DNA of 64,000 bases from CAZTCJ01 sp964612085 (GTDB taxonomy: Bacteria; Pseudomonadota; Alphaproteobacteria; JAJFIK01). Below are positions 18,194-27,388 of this stretch, in pieces. The stretch spans positions 21,057-85,056 of the forward strand of contig CAZTCJ010000006.1 of NCBI GenBank assembly GCA_964612085.1, written 5' to 3'. Made by a program: the position numbers and the translations under genes. Position 1 is the stretch's first letter. Every line of letters starts with the position of its first letter. The notes beneath the pieces were generated by a model. It was not told the DNA's origin. It saw nothing but the letters and a program-made list of their open reading frames with translations, and ran no database searches.

Positions 18194-19410
18194 GACGCTT
18201 TCGGACCGTCCGAACCGCCCTTCCTGGCGGCGGTCTTGGAAGCGGCAGGGGCTTTCGCCGATGCGTCTTCCGCCTTGGGCGGCACGAACACTTCCGGCGC
18301 GTCGTCGGGGAACGTTTCCACATAAAGCGACTGGCTCGGGAACGCGAAGCTGGAGCCCGCTCCTTCCACGACCTCGATCGCCTGATAGGCCAGCCGCTCC
18401 TTACATTGCAGCCATTCGCCCCACACGGTCGTCCGCGTAAAGCAGTAAACCATGATGTCGATGGAAGAGTCGTTGAACTTGTCGATGCGCACAAAGGTCG
18501 AAGCCTCTTCCGGACTGACGAAGTCGTCCGACTCGAGAATATAGGCTTCGAGACCTTCGCGAATCTGGCGGAGCTGCTCGATATTGGTGTCGTAAGTCAC
18601 GCCGATAATCCAATAGATCCGGCGGAAGGTCATGCGCGAGAAATTGGTCAGCGGGTTGAACGATAGCTCCGCATTCGGCACATAGACCGGCGCCTTGTCG
18701 AAGCGGCGCACATGGGTCGAGCGGAAGCCGATCTCCTCCACGATGCCTTCGACAATGCCTTCGACTTTGATCCAGTCTCCTTTGCGGAACCGGCGCTCGG
18801 CGATGATGGTCACACCCGCGATCAAATTCTTGAACATGTCCTGGGCGCCGAGCGCGACCGCGACACCGAACAGGCCGAGACCGCCGATGATCGGGGCCAC
18901 GGGAATGCCGAAATTTTCCAGAATCGCCGCCGCGCCCAAGAGCACGACGAAAACCTTCATGCCCCGGATCAACCAATCCATGATGGCGCCGGTGAGGAAC
19001 TGGTTAACCCGGCGGATCACATGGCCGACCGGCTCCACCAGATTGTACGCCGCCCAGAAGAACACGAAATAGATCAGGGCGTTGAGCGTTTCTTCCCCAT
19101 AGGTTCTGTAGCCTTCCTCAAGGGGCAGGGCCTGAAGCGCCAGAAAGACGCCTAGCACGACGGGCACGAATTTAAGCGGCCCTTCGAGGGTTTCGAGAAT
19201 CCGGTCATCGATATCCGTCGTGGTCTTTTTGGTCAGCCGCTTGATAAAGCCGATCACGACAACGGAGAACAGGTGACGGATCATCAGGAAACCGATCATG
19301 ATCACGACGGCGAGCAGATAACGGCCTAATGGCGCGCCGAAAACGCCCGTATGCCAGACCTGCAAAACGACCGCCCAGAACGCGTCCAACTGTTCCATCA
19401 CCTGGTCCAT
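18190..19410 (-). CDS. Mechanosensitive channel, MscS family
   Basis: 406 residues. Several N-terminal membrane helices precede the pore helix and MscS core: GGLGLFGVAVALGAQDMFKNLIAG, then RFRKGDWIKVEGIVEGIVEEIGFRST (in part), HVRRFDKAPVYVPNAELS and TNFSR. The C-terminus is a long Ala/Lys tail. The channel releases solutes on osmotic downshift. It begins 1 bp after the stop of prfC and is probably co-transcribed; its own stop overlaps that of the convergent nitroreductase-like gene by 4 bp. Confidence 0.93.
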   Translation of the reverse strand: MDQVMEQLDAFWAVVLQVWHTGVFGAPLGRYLLAVVIMIGFLMIRHLFSVVVIGFIKRLTKKTTTDIDDRILETLEGPLKFVPVVLGVFLALQALPLEEGYRTYGEETLNALIYFVFFWAAYNLVEPVGHVIRRVNQFLTGAIMDWLIRGMKVFVVLLGAAAILENFGIPVAPIIGGLGLFGVAVALGAQDMFKNLIAGVTIIAERRFRKGDWIKVEGIVEGIVEEIGFRSTHVRRFDKAPVYVPNAELSFNPLTNFSRMTFRRIYWIIGVTYDTNIEQLRQIREGLEAYILESDDFVSPEEASTFVRIDKFNDSSIDIMVYCFTRTTVWGEWLQCKERLAYQAIEVVEGAGSSFAFPSQSLYVETFPDDAPEVFVPPKAEDASAKAPAASKTAARKGGSDGPKAS

Positions 19411-19411
19411 A

Positions 19412-21004
19412 TCACGCCCTCTCCCGCGTTGACTGGAATGTTACGGCGGGCCATTTTTCCGCCGTATACCCCACTTCCCATGCGCTCTTGGCCAGGAACA
19501 CCGGGGCGCCGTCCCGGTCCTCGGCCATGGCGCTCTTGTGCTGATCCACGAATTTCTCGAGATCCTTGCGCTCGTCCGCCGCGATCCAGCGCGCGGACTC
19601 GTAAGGCGCGGGCTCGAAATCGACTTCCAGACCGTATTCGGCCTTGATGCGCTCCTTTAGAACGTCAAGCTGCAGGCGGCCCACCACGCCGATCACCCAG
19701 TTGGCGCCGATCAGGGGGCGGAAGACCTGGGTCACGCCCTCCTCGGCGAGGCTTTCCAGGGCCTTTCGCATGTGTTTCTGTTTCATGGGATCGCCGAGGC
19801 GCACCCGGCATAGAATCTCTGGTGCAAAATTGGGGATGCCCGTGAAGCGGATATCCTCGCCTTCGGTCAGCGTATCCCCCACCCGCAGGGTGCCGTGGTT
19901 CGGAATGCCGATGATGTCGCCGGGAAACGCCTCATCAACGAGATCCCGGTCCTGGGCGAAAAACAGGATCGGATTGTGCACGCCGATGGTCTTACCGGTG
20001 CCGATCTGCTTCAGCTTCATGCCGCGCTTGAACGTGCCGGAGCACAGGCGGAAAAAGGCGATCCGGTCCCGGTGGTTCTGGTCCATGTTCGCCTGAACCT
20101 TGAAGACAAAGCCTGCGACTTTTTTCTCGTCCGGCTCCACCGTCCGGCGTTCCTCCTTACCCAACAGGGCCGCCGTCTGGGGACGGGGCGCGGGGGCGAA
20201 ACGGCCCACGGCGCGCAGCAACTGGCGCACCCCGAAATTGCGCAGTGCACTGCCGAAATAGACCGGTGTCAGATGGCCCTCGCGATAGCTCTGCACGTCC
20301 ACGGACGGATAGCCGTCGCGCACGAGTTCCACATCCTCACGCAGTTTTTCAAGATCGGCCGCATCCAGCACCTCGCCGATGCGGTTGCCGTCCAGGCGCA
20401 GGCCGATCTCGGCGTCTTCTCCGGAGGCGCGCTCGAACAGCATCATATGGTCGGCCAACAGGTCGTAAGAGCCGCGGAAATTCCGCCCCATGCCGCAGGG
20501 CCACATGGCCGGGGCCGTGTCGAGGGCCAGCTTGTCGGCGATCTCGTCCATGAGGGCGAAGGGGTCCTCGGCCTCCCGGTCCATCTTGTTCACGAATGTG
20601 ATGATGGGGATGTCCCGCAGGCGGCAGACCTCGAACAGTTTCAGGGTCTGGGCCTCGATGCCCTTGGCCGCATCGATGACCATGATGGCGCTGTCGGCGG
20701 CCGTCAGGGTGCGGTAGGTATCCTCGGAAAAGTCCTCGTGGCCCGGCGTGTCCAGGAGGTTGAACACGGTGTCCTCGAATTCGAAGGTCATCACCGCCGA
20801 GGTGACGGAAATGCCGCGCTGCTGCTCGATCTTCATCCAGTCCGACCGGGCGCGCCGGTTTTCCCCGCGCGCCTTCACCTGCCCGGCAAGGCGCAGGGCG
20901 CCGCCCTGGAGCAGGAGATGTTCGGTCAGGGTCGTCTTGCCCGCATCGGGGTGTGAAATAATCGCAAAGGTCCGCCGGGACACGGCAGGGGACGGCTGAC
21001 TCAC
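19412..21004 (-). CDS. prfC: Peptide chain release factor 3
   Basis: 530-residue translational GTPase that recycles RF1 and RF2 after peptide release. G1 is SHPDAGKTTLTEH, the switch region has RGISVTSAVMTF, G3 is DTPGHEDFSEDTYRTL and G4 FVNKMDR. Length and the C-terminal VGRLQLDVLKERI segment fit RF3 rather than EF-G. Start codon is GTG at 21004, with AGGAG upstream. Confidence 0.97.
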   Translation of the reverse strand: MSQPSPAVSRRTFAIISHPDAGKTTLTEHLLLQGGALRLAGQVKARGENRRARSDWMKIEQQRGISVTSAVMTFEFEDTVFNLLDTPGHEDFSEDTYRTLTAADSAIMVIDAAKGIEAQTLKLFEVCRLRDIPIITFVNKMDREAEDPFALMDEIADKLALDTAPAMWPCGMGRNFRGSYDLLADHMMLFERASGEDAEIGLRLDGNRIGEVLDAADLEKLREDVELVRDGYPSVDVQSYREGHLTPVYFGSALRNFGVRQLLRAVGRFAPAPRPQTAALLGKEERRTVEPDEKKVAGFVFKVQANMDQNHRDRIAFFRLCSGTFKRGMKLKQIGTGKTIGVHNPILFFAQDRDLVDEAFPGDIIGIPNHGTLRVGDTLTEGEDIRFTGIPNFAPEILCRVRLGDPMKQKHMRKALESLAEEGVTQVFRPLIGANWVIGVVGRLQLDVLKERIKAEYGLEVDFEPAPYESARWIAADERKDLEKFVDQHKSAMAEDRDGAPVFLAKSAWEVGYTAEKWPAVTFQSTRERA

Positions 21005-21116
21005 GGGGTGTGCTCCTGAAATTGCATGCCCCGTTTCTACCCATGGGTGCCGTCTGTCACAATGGCCCGGTTCTTTTGCCGGTCATTCAGCTACCGGTCA
21101 TTCAGCGGAAATCGGG

Positions 21117-21455
21117 TTACGAGGCGTCCACACCGTCCAGAAAGTGGCGCCCCTGGCGGTCCTCGACCTCCACGATCCAAAGATCGGGATCGAAGCGCTG
21201 CTGGCGGGCGATATAGGCGTCGGCCTCGGTTTCGGCGACGGGGTCGGCGCCCAGGGCCCGAAGCCACACAAATTCCCCTTCCCCCGTGCGGGTGGGGGAA
21301 AAGACCGTGGCGGTGCCGTTCAGATAATTCAGCTTGACGATGACCGCGCCTGCCGTTTCATCGCCCCGCGCCACGATGAAGGCCGAGGCGCCGTGGACCT
21401 CGCAGCGGCGCACATAGGCTTTGACCCACACCTCAGCTCTCAGTCTCGGTTCCAT
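21117..21455 (-). CDS. DUF1491 protein
   Basis: 112 residues. MEPRLRAEVWVKAYVRRCE, FIVARGDETAGAVIVKLN, and the Trp in DLWIVEVEDRQGRHFLDG match DUF1491, a small alphaproteobacterial family of unknown function. The ATG at 21455 is preceded by AAGGATGGCGGGGCC and begins at the domain; a longer frame adds a Gly-rich stretch with no support. Located about 110 bp upstream of prfC in the same direction. Confidence 0.85.
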   Translation of the reverse strand: MEPRLRAEVWVKAYVRRCEVHGASAFIVARGDETAGAVIVKLNYLNGTATVFSPTRTGEGEFVWLRALGADPVAETEADAYIARQQRFDPDLWIVEVEDRQGRHFLDGVDAS

Positions 21456-21648
21456 GGCCCCGCCATCCTTCCTGCGCCACGCCGGCCTTCCACCTGCCGG
21501 CCCGTTCGTTTGTGGTGCACCATATTTTCCGCCCAAGGAAAAGACCAGCCGGGTTGTGGGCCGCCGTGAAATTATCGATCAAACCTTGCGATTCGCTAAG
21601 ATCTCAATGGACGCACCGACCTTACGGGGACGACGGAGAAGACACGCT

Positions 21649-21960
21649 GTGAATACCACTCTGACAAGCTTCACCGGGCTTTTGAACAACGCCTAAGTGG
21701 TCGGCACGCTCATCTTCGTCGCAGAGGTCTATGCCCTGAGAGCTGCGGCGCTTTATGCCCTGCGACGCAAGCGCGAGGTCCTGGACGAGGGACGGCGCCG
21801 GTGGATCACCGTGGTCCAGAACCTGTCCGCGCTCGTCATCGTCATTGGCCTGATGATCATCTGGACCCCCCATATTTCTTCCGCCGCCCCTTCGAAGGGG
21901 GCGAGAAGCCGACATCGTCCAGGATGCGCTGTGGTTCATTCGTGAGGAAAACCAGTAAGC
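21649..21960 (+). pseudogene. Decayed MscS-like gene fragment
   Basis: A GTG at 21649 with GGAGAAG upstream opens MNTTLTSFTGLLNNA, then a TAA at 21694. The same frame continues with LIFVAEVYALRAAALYALRR, EVLDEGRRRWITVVQNLSAL and VIVIGLMIIW, which resembles the N-terminal membrane region of small MscS-type channels. After about 21880 that frame loses sense, and a different frame gives DIVQDALWFIREENQ before a stop at about 21958. No MscS pore domain is present. I read this as a remnant with one nonsense codon and a large deletion or frameshift. Alternatively a second GTG at 21697 could start a short, probably non-functional product. Confidence 0.55.
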
Positions 21961-22133
21961 CCAGAAGGAGGCCGAACGCGCCGCCTGACCGAACAGATGG
22001 TTCTCAAAGGGATGGATGGCCTTGCATGGCACCGGTCAGCCCATGGCGGCTCGACCATTACCGCCCTTCAGCGACTCGTTGACGAAGGCTTGACGCGCGG
22101 CCCGTCTACGACCCAACAGAACATGCCCACCCC

Positions 22134-23297
22134 TCACCCCCTCAGCAGCCGTCCGAAGGAGCGCACATCCTCGACGAACCGGGCTGGGCGCTCCAGGGCG
22201 GCGAAGTGGCCGCCTTCGCCGATATCGCTCCAGCGCACCACGTTATAGCTTTTCTCAACCATGCTGCGCGGGGGCCATTGGAAATTGTCGAAGGGAAAAT
22301 TGGCGATGGCGGTGGGCTTTTCCAGGCGCTGTCCCGGAGGGATCGGCGTGCCGTAACGATCCTCGAACAGACCGCGATACTGCCAGGAGGCCGTGTTGAA
22401 GGTGCGGGTCACCAGATAGATCATGATATTGGTAAGCAGCTGATCCTTCGTATAGGCACTTTCAATGTTGTCACCGTCCGTATGGGACCAGGTGTTGAAC
22501 TTCTCCACCAGCCATGCCGCAACGCCCACGGGACTGTCCATCATGGCATAACTCAGGCTTTGGGGTTTGGTCATCTGCAGGCGGAAATAGGCGCCTTCCG
22601 CCTCGAACGCGCCGGCGGCCCGGGCCTCCGCCGCCTTTTCCTCGTCGGTTTCCGCCCGGACGCCCGGGCTGCGCCAGCCATACATGTTGAGATGCACGCC
22701 GGCGCAGGCCGGGTCGTCATGGCCGAGCCAGGCGGAGATCACGGAGCCCCAGTCACCCCCTTGTGCGATATAATCCTGGTACCCCAGAACGCCGGACATG
22801 ACCTGACCCAGATAGGCCGCGATGCGCCGCGGGCCCATGGGATTGCGGGGCTTGCCGGAAAACCCGTAACCGATCAACGACGGCACCACGACGTCGAAGG
22901 CGTCCTCCGCGGATCCGCCGAAGCGTTCCGGATGGGCCAGGGGCTCGATCACTTCGAGAAACTCGAAAAAGGAACCCGGCCAGCCATGGCTGATGATCAG
23001 CGGGCGGGCGTGAGGGCCGGATCCTTTTTCATGGATGAAATGGACCGGGATTGTCTCGCCCTCGACCGTCGCCTCCGCGATGAACTGGGGAAACCGGTTG
23101 AGGCCCGCCTCGGCTGCCCGCCAGTCAAAACCGCCGGTCCAATAGGCGCACAGCTCGCGCAGGTAATCGAGATTGGTGCCATAGGCCCAGCCGCCATGGG
23201 CCGGCATTTCGTGCCAGTCATAGTCCCGCACCCGGGCCATGATCCGTTCCAGGGTGGCATCCGGCACGGCAATGCGAAAGGGCATGGGCTTCGGCAT
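22134..23297 (-). CDS. Epoxide hydrolase family, alpha/beta hydrolase
   Basis: 387 residues with the N-terminal epoxide hydrolase (EHN) segment (DYDWHEMPAHGGWAYGTN) and an alpha/beta-hydrolase core. The oxyanion motif HGWPG is at 104-108, the nucleophile D182 sits in QGGDWGS, and the catalytic His is H364 in EGGHFAALE. It would open epoxides to diols; natural substrate unknown. The ATG at 23297 follows GAGGAGACCCGCCC. Divergent from the dehydrogenase gene with a 167-bp shared promoter region. Confidence 0.92.
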   Translation of the reverse strand: MPKPMPFRIAVPDATLERIMARVRDYDWHEMPAHGGWAYGTNLDYLRELCAYWTGGFDWRAAEAGLNRFPQFIAEATVEGETIPVHFIHEKGSGPHARPLIISHGWPGSFFEFLEVIEPLAHPERFGGSAEDAFDVVVPSLIGYGFSGKPRNPMGPRRIAAYLGQVMSGVLGYQDYIAQGGDWGSVISAWLGHDDPACAGVHLNMYGWRSPGVRAETDEEKAAEARAAGAFEAEGAYFRLQMTKPQSLSYAMMDSPVGVAAWLVEKFNTWSHTDGDNIESAYTKDQLLTNIMIYLVTRTFNTASWQYRGLFEDRYGTPIPPGQRLEKPTAIANFPFDNFQWPPRSMVEKSYNVVRWSDIGEGGHFAALERPARFVEDVRSFGRLLRG

Positions 23298-23464
23298 GGG
23301 CGGGTCTCCTCGGGGTTTTCGTCCGCGCGCGGAAGGGCTGCCCACCACAGGGCCGTCGGGCCGCCATGACACGCGCGATTTGATCCCAGAATGCCACTGG
23401 CGCATAAATCGTGACAGAGCTTTCGCGCTCTCAACAATGAAGAGCAATCATGGGAGGCCCAAGG

Positions 23465-24544
23465 ATGCGTGCCGTCGTCAGCCGCCGGGGCAGATTGACC
23501 GTCGAAGACCGGCCCATGCCGGTCCCGGGCGAAGGGGAAGTGCTGCTGAAGGTCAAGGCCTGCGGGATCTGCGGCTCGGACCTCCACATGCTGCACCATT
23601 CGGAGCATTTCGAGGACCTCTCCCGGCGCTCGGGCGCACCCATGCGCATGGACATGGGCCGGGGGGTCGTGTTTGGCCATGAATTCAGCGGGGAGATCGT
23701 CGATTTCGGGCCGCGGACCGAGGCGACGGTGCCGGTCGGAACCATGGTGGCGGCCCTGCCGATCGGCCTGACCCCGACGGGTGTCGAGACCATCGGCTAT
23801 TCCGATGCCTTTCCCGGCGGTTACGGAGAATATGTCCGGGCCTTGCGGGACCTGGTGGTCCCCCTGCCCCAGGGCTTGTCGCCGGATTTGGGCGCCCTGA
23901 CCGAGCCCATGGCGGTGGGCTATCACGCGGTCCGGAAGGCCGGCCTCATGGCCGCCGATGTGGCGGTGGTCATCGGCTGCGGCCCGGTGGGCCTGTCCGT
24001 CATCCTGGCGCTGAAGGCCGGCGGACACGGGCCGATCATCGCCGCCGATTTTTCACCGGTCCGCCGGGCCATGGCCGACCGGGTGGGCGCCGATATCGTG
24101 GTCGATCCGGCCGCGGAGTCCCCCTATCGCTATTGGTCGGATTTCTCGGTGCCCACGACGGCGAGCGAGCGCTTTTTCGCCCAGGTGGCCGGCGCGCCGT
24201 CCCGGACGGGCGTGTTGTTCGAATGCGTCGGCGTGCCCGGGGTGCTGCAAAGCCTGATCGACGGCGCGCCGCCCGATGCCCGGATCATCGTGGTGGGCGT
24301 GTGCATGGAACCGGACCGCATCGAGCCGGCCATGGCGATCACCAAACAGCTCGATCTGCGCTTTGTGCTCGGTTACACGCCGGAGGAATTCGCCGAGTCT
24401 TTGTACGCGATTGCCGATGGGCGGATCGATGTGGCGCCGGTGATTACGGACAGGGTGGGCCTTACCGGGGTCGCGGACGCTTTTGACCGGTTGTCGACAC
24501 CAAACGAGCAGGTGAAGATCCTGATCGACCCGTCCATGGCCTGA
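23465..24544 (+). CDS. Zinc-type alcohol dehydrogenase-like oxidoreductase
   Basis: 359 residues, medium-chain dehydrogenase fold. The N-terminal GroES-like domain has KACGICGSDLHML (catalytic-zinc Cys) and GHEFSGEI. The Rossmann domain shows VVIGCGPVGLSVIL, with an acidic residue after the next strand (AADF), suggesting NAD(H). The four-cysteine structural-zinc loop of classical alcohol dehydrogenases is missing; a different insertion (GLTPTGVETIGYSDAFPGG) is there instead. ATG 23465 has GGAGG seven to eleven bases upstream. Substrate unknown; the divergent epoxide hydrolase could make a diol for it, but that is inference. Confidence 0.9.
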   Translation: MRAVVSRRGRLTVEDRPMPVPGEGEVLLKVKACGICGSDLHMLHHSEHFEDLSRRSGAPMRMDMGRGVVFGHEFSGEIVDFGPRTEATVPVGTMVAALPIGLTPTGVETIGYSDAFPGGYGEYVRALRDLVVPLPQGLSPDLGALTEPMAVGYHAVRKAGLMAADVAVVIGCGPVGLSVILALKAGGHGPIIAADFSPVRRAMADRVGADIVVDPAAESPYRYWSDFSVPTTASERFFAQVAGAPSRTGVLFECVGVPGVLQSLIDGAPPDARIIVVGVCMEPDRIEPAMAITKQLDLRFVLGYTPEEFAESLYAIADGRIDVAPVITDRVGLTGVADAFDRLSTPNEQVKILIDPSMA

Positions 24545-24960
24545 CCCTGGTTCTGCACTCGCCCCCACGAACGGCATACCCAACCTGGCCGATGGTATAG
24601 CACAACGGCGCTCGTGGCTGAATTGTGCCGTTTCCGCCACAGCTGTGACAAAATAGTCACGAAAAACACTAGATTGCTGATTTTATTGGATTTTTCATGC
24701 AGTCCTATGGGGCGTCGCCCTTGGATGCCCGCGGCCAGCGGTCATGCGGGTCTTTTCGAATGGTTTCAGTTTGGTACGCTCGCGGTGATCCATTCGTTTC
24801 GCACGCGGCTCACGGACCATATCGGACCGTTGGCTGATCTGTTTGCAGTGAGGTCATTTGCGTTTCTTTGCCTCCTGCCCCAGCGATCCGCCCATTGCCA
24901 CCGTATCCATTTTCGGTTTGTCACAGGGGGGGGCGGTCCGCTCAATGATGAGGGATACCC
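24545..24960. other. Intergenic region upstream of TonB receptor
   Basis: About 415 bp, more AT-rich than its surroundings near 24650-24700. It contains a perfect inverted repeat at 24645-24660. No convincing gene. It probably holds the promoter and operator of the receptor-sulfotransferase run. Confidence 0.5.
24645..24660. promoter_or_regulatory. Inverted repeat, candidate operator
   Basis: GTGAC (24645-24649) and GTCAC (24656-24660) form a perfect 5-bp inverted repeat with spacer AAAATA. TGTGA and TCAC resemble CRP half-sites but their spacing is eight, not six. It lies about 300 bp before the TonB receptor gene. A transcription factor site is inferred from symmetry only. Confidence 0.4.
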
Positions 24961-27351
24961 ATGTTCAAATGGACCTGTAGTGCGTCCGTCCTTGCCCTGA
25001 GCACCGCGATCGGGGCCGCGCCTGTGGCTGCCCAGGAACCCGCGCCGGCCGATGAGGCACCGGCGCGTGATCGCATTGAGCAGATCGTGGTCACCGCCAC
25101 GAAGCGCGAAGAGAGCTCACAGGATGTGCCCGTGGCCGTCACGGCCGTCAGCGGCGAAACGCTTGATGATCTGAACATCGGGAATTTCGACGACTATCTG
25201 CGCTACCTGCCGAATGTGACCGCCGGCGGTCGCGGCCCCGGTCAGTCCACGATTTATATCCGTGGTCTTGCAACGGACACCATTCCGGTTCAGCTGGCCG
25301 GTGCCAATGGTCAGTCTCCAAACGTTGCGCTTTATCTCGACGAGCAGCCCGTGAACCTCGTGGGCCGCAATCTTGATGTGTATGCGGTCGATCTGGAGCG
25401 TGTCGAAGTACTGCCGGGGCCCCAGGGCACCCTGTTCGGCGCCAACTCCCAGGCCGGTACGGTGCGCCTCATCACCCGCAAACCCGTGATGAACGAGTTC
25501 CAGGCGGGCGCCGAAGGAACGGTCGCCTTCACCCAGGACGGTGAGATGAGCACGGGGGTTGAGGGTTACTTCAACATTCCGATCCTCGAGGACCGGCTCG
25601 CCGCCCGGGTCGCCTTTTTCAGCGTCAATGAGGGCGGCTATATCGACAATGTCTTCGGTTCGCGCACACTTCCGGAAGAAAACCCGGCCTTTCCCGTGGG
25701 TGCCGAACTCGATGCCGCCGTCAATACGGGCCTTGTCGAAGACGATTTCAACGATTCCACCTATAACGGCTTCCGCATCAGCGCCACCTACATCATCAAT
25801 GATGACTGGGACCTGCGCGTGCAGCATATGCGCCAGGAACTGGTCGCAGACGGCGTTTTCGATTTCGATCCGGAGGTGGGCGATCTTGAGGTCCAGCGCT
25901 TTTTCCCGGATGAGCTTGATGAGGCTTGGCACAACACGGCCTGGACCCTGACGGGCCGCCTCGCCATGCTCGATGTTCTGTATACGGGCGCGTATCTGGA
26001 CCGGGAAGTCAACCAGACGATCGACTACACCGGCTATGCCAATGTCGGCGGCTTCATTCCCTACTATATCTGCGAATATCCAAGCTATGCGTCCTGTGCC
26101 GACCCGACCCTCGGCTTCCGCGGCGAAATCGAAAACCAGCGCTTCACCCATGAAGTGCGTGTGAATACGCCGAGCACCTGGCGCGTCCGTGCCACCGTCG
26201 GCGCCTTCTACGATGACCAGGACATCGTGGAGCGAGGCGATTTCATCTATCTCGGGACCATTGAACAGGGCTTCGCGCCCAATGCGCCGATCCCGGAAGC
26301 ATCGAACTCCGATCCCTCGACCCGCCCGCCGGGCGTCGCCTTCTTCAACGATATTACGCGGACGGAACAACAGATCGCCATTTTCGGTGAGGTCTCCTTC
26401 GACGTGATCCCGGACCTTCTGACGGTCACCGGGGGGTTCCGTTATTTCGACCTGGAAGTGGATGTCCGGGGATCCGCCAATTTCGCCCAGCGGGGCGTCG
26501 ACGGCGACTCCGGCGTGAATCTCGATGCCGTATTGGCCGATTTCGCACCGCTGGTGGAAGAGGACGTGGTCTTCAAGGCGAATGTCAGCCTGACGCCTAC
26601 GGACAATACCCTGTTCTATTTCACCTATTCGGAAGGGTTCCGGCCCGGCGGCTTCAACCGCGGCGGCGGACAGTCCAACAACCCGGAACTGGGCGTCGTG
26701 CCCTTTACCTTCGAGACCGACACCCTCACAAATTACGAGGTGGGCTGGAAAACCAGCCTTTTCGACGGCACCCTCCAGTTCAATGGTGCCGCCTTCTTTA
26801 TTCAGTGGGAAGAAATTCAGACTTCGGTGTTCAACCAGGAGATCTTCTTCCTCACCTTCAACGACAACGCAGCCGATGCTGAAATCTTCGGTGTGGAAGG
26901 CGATTTCATCTGGGCCCCGACGGACAACCTGGTCATCAACGGTGCGTTCTCCATCCTGGACACGGAACTGACCCGGGTTCCCGAGAGCGTTGTGAACGTG
27001 GCGCCCGTGGGCAGCGAACTTGCGCTGGCGCCCTCGTTCCAGGGCAATATCCGGGCGCGCTACACGTGGTTCCTCGATGACTACGAGCCCTATGCCCAGG
27101 CGGCCCTGGTCTATTCGGCGGACAGCTTCAGTTCCATCGTGGTGGATCCGAACAACCGCTTCCTCCAGGACTCCTATGTCACTCTGGATGCCGCCTTCGG
27201 GGTTCAAACCGGCAACTGGCGGGGCGAGTTGTTCTTCGAAAACCTCACCGACGAGCGCGCGGAATTGTTCATCAACACCCAGGACAATATCCGCCGCATC
27301 ACGACCAACCGCCCCCGGACGATCGGCTTCCGCCTCAATTACACCTATTGA
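24961..27351 (+). CDS. TonB-dependent outer-membrane receptor
   Basis: 796 residues. Signal peptide ending VAAQ at about residue 25; TonB box region IEQIVVTATKREES; plug domain with YLPNVTAGGRG, STIYIRGLATD, VEVLPGPQGTLFGANSQAGTV (in part) and LITRKP. The remainder is a 22-strand barrel, ending with the aromatic C-terminus FRLNYTY expected for BAM recognition. NSQAGTVRLITRKP wording is like the large sphingomonad/caulobacterial receptor families that import organic ligands; the ligand is unknown. Followed after 37 bp by a TPR-sulfotransferase gene, so likely co-transcribed. Confidence 0.95.
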   Translation: MFKWTCSASVLALSTAIGAAPVAAQEPAPADEAPARDRIEQIVVTATKREESSQDVPVAVTAVSGETLDDLNIGNFDDYLRYLPNVTAGGRGPGQSTIYIRGLATDTIPVQLAGANGQSPNVALYLDEQPVNLVGRNLDVYAVDLERVEVLPGPQGTLFGANSQAGTVRLITRKPVMNEFQAGAEGTVAFTQDGEMSTGVEGYFNIPILEDRLAARVAFFSVNEGGYIDNVFGSRTLPEENPAFPVGAELDAAVNTGLVEDDFNDSTYNGFRISATYIINDDWDLRVQHMRQELVADGVFDFDPEVGDLEVQRFFPDELDEAWHNTAWTLTGRLAMLDVLYTGAYLDREVNQTIDYTGYANVGGFIPYYICEYPSYASCADPTLGFRGEIENQRFTHEVRVNTPSTWRVRATVGAFYDDQDIVERGDFIYLGTIEQGFAPNAPIPEASNSDPSTRPPGVAFFNDITRTEQQIAIFGEVSFDVIPDLLTVTGGFRYFDLEVDVRGSANFAQRGVDGDSGVNLDAVLADFAPLVEEDVVFKANVSLTPTDNTLFYFTYSEGFRPGGFNRGGGQSNNPELGVVPFTFETDTLTNYEVGWKTSLFDGTLQFNGAAFFIQWEEIQTSVFNQEIFFLTFNDNAADAEIFGVEGDFIWAPTDNLVINGAFSILDTELTRVPESVVNVAPVGSELALAPSFQGNIRARYTWFLDDYEPYAQAALVYSADSFSSIVVDPNNRFLQDSYVTLDAAFGVQTGNWRGELFFENLTDERAELFINTQDNIRRITTNRPRTIGFRLNYTY

Positions 27352-27388
27352 TGCGAGTGCGGTGATCGGGAACCGGCTGTGAGGACCC

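Noticed and set aside
24645..24660. CRP binding site
   Set aside because: Half-sites resemble CRP but the spacing is eight instead of six, so kept only as an unassigned inverted repeat.
24614..25000. Plus-strand 128-codon gene before the TonB receptor
   Set aside because: Overlaps the receptor signal peptide in another frame, lacks a ribosome site and looks random.
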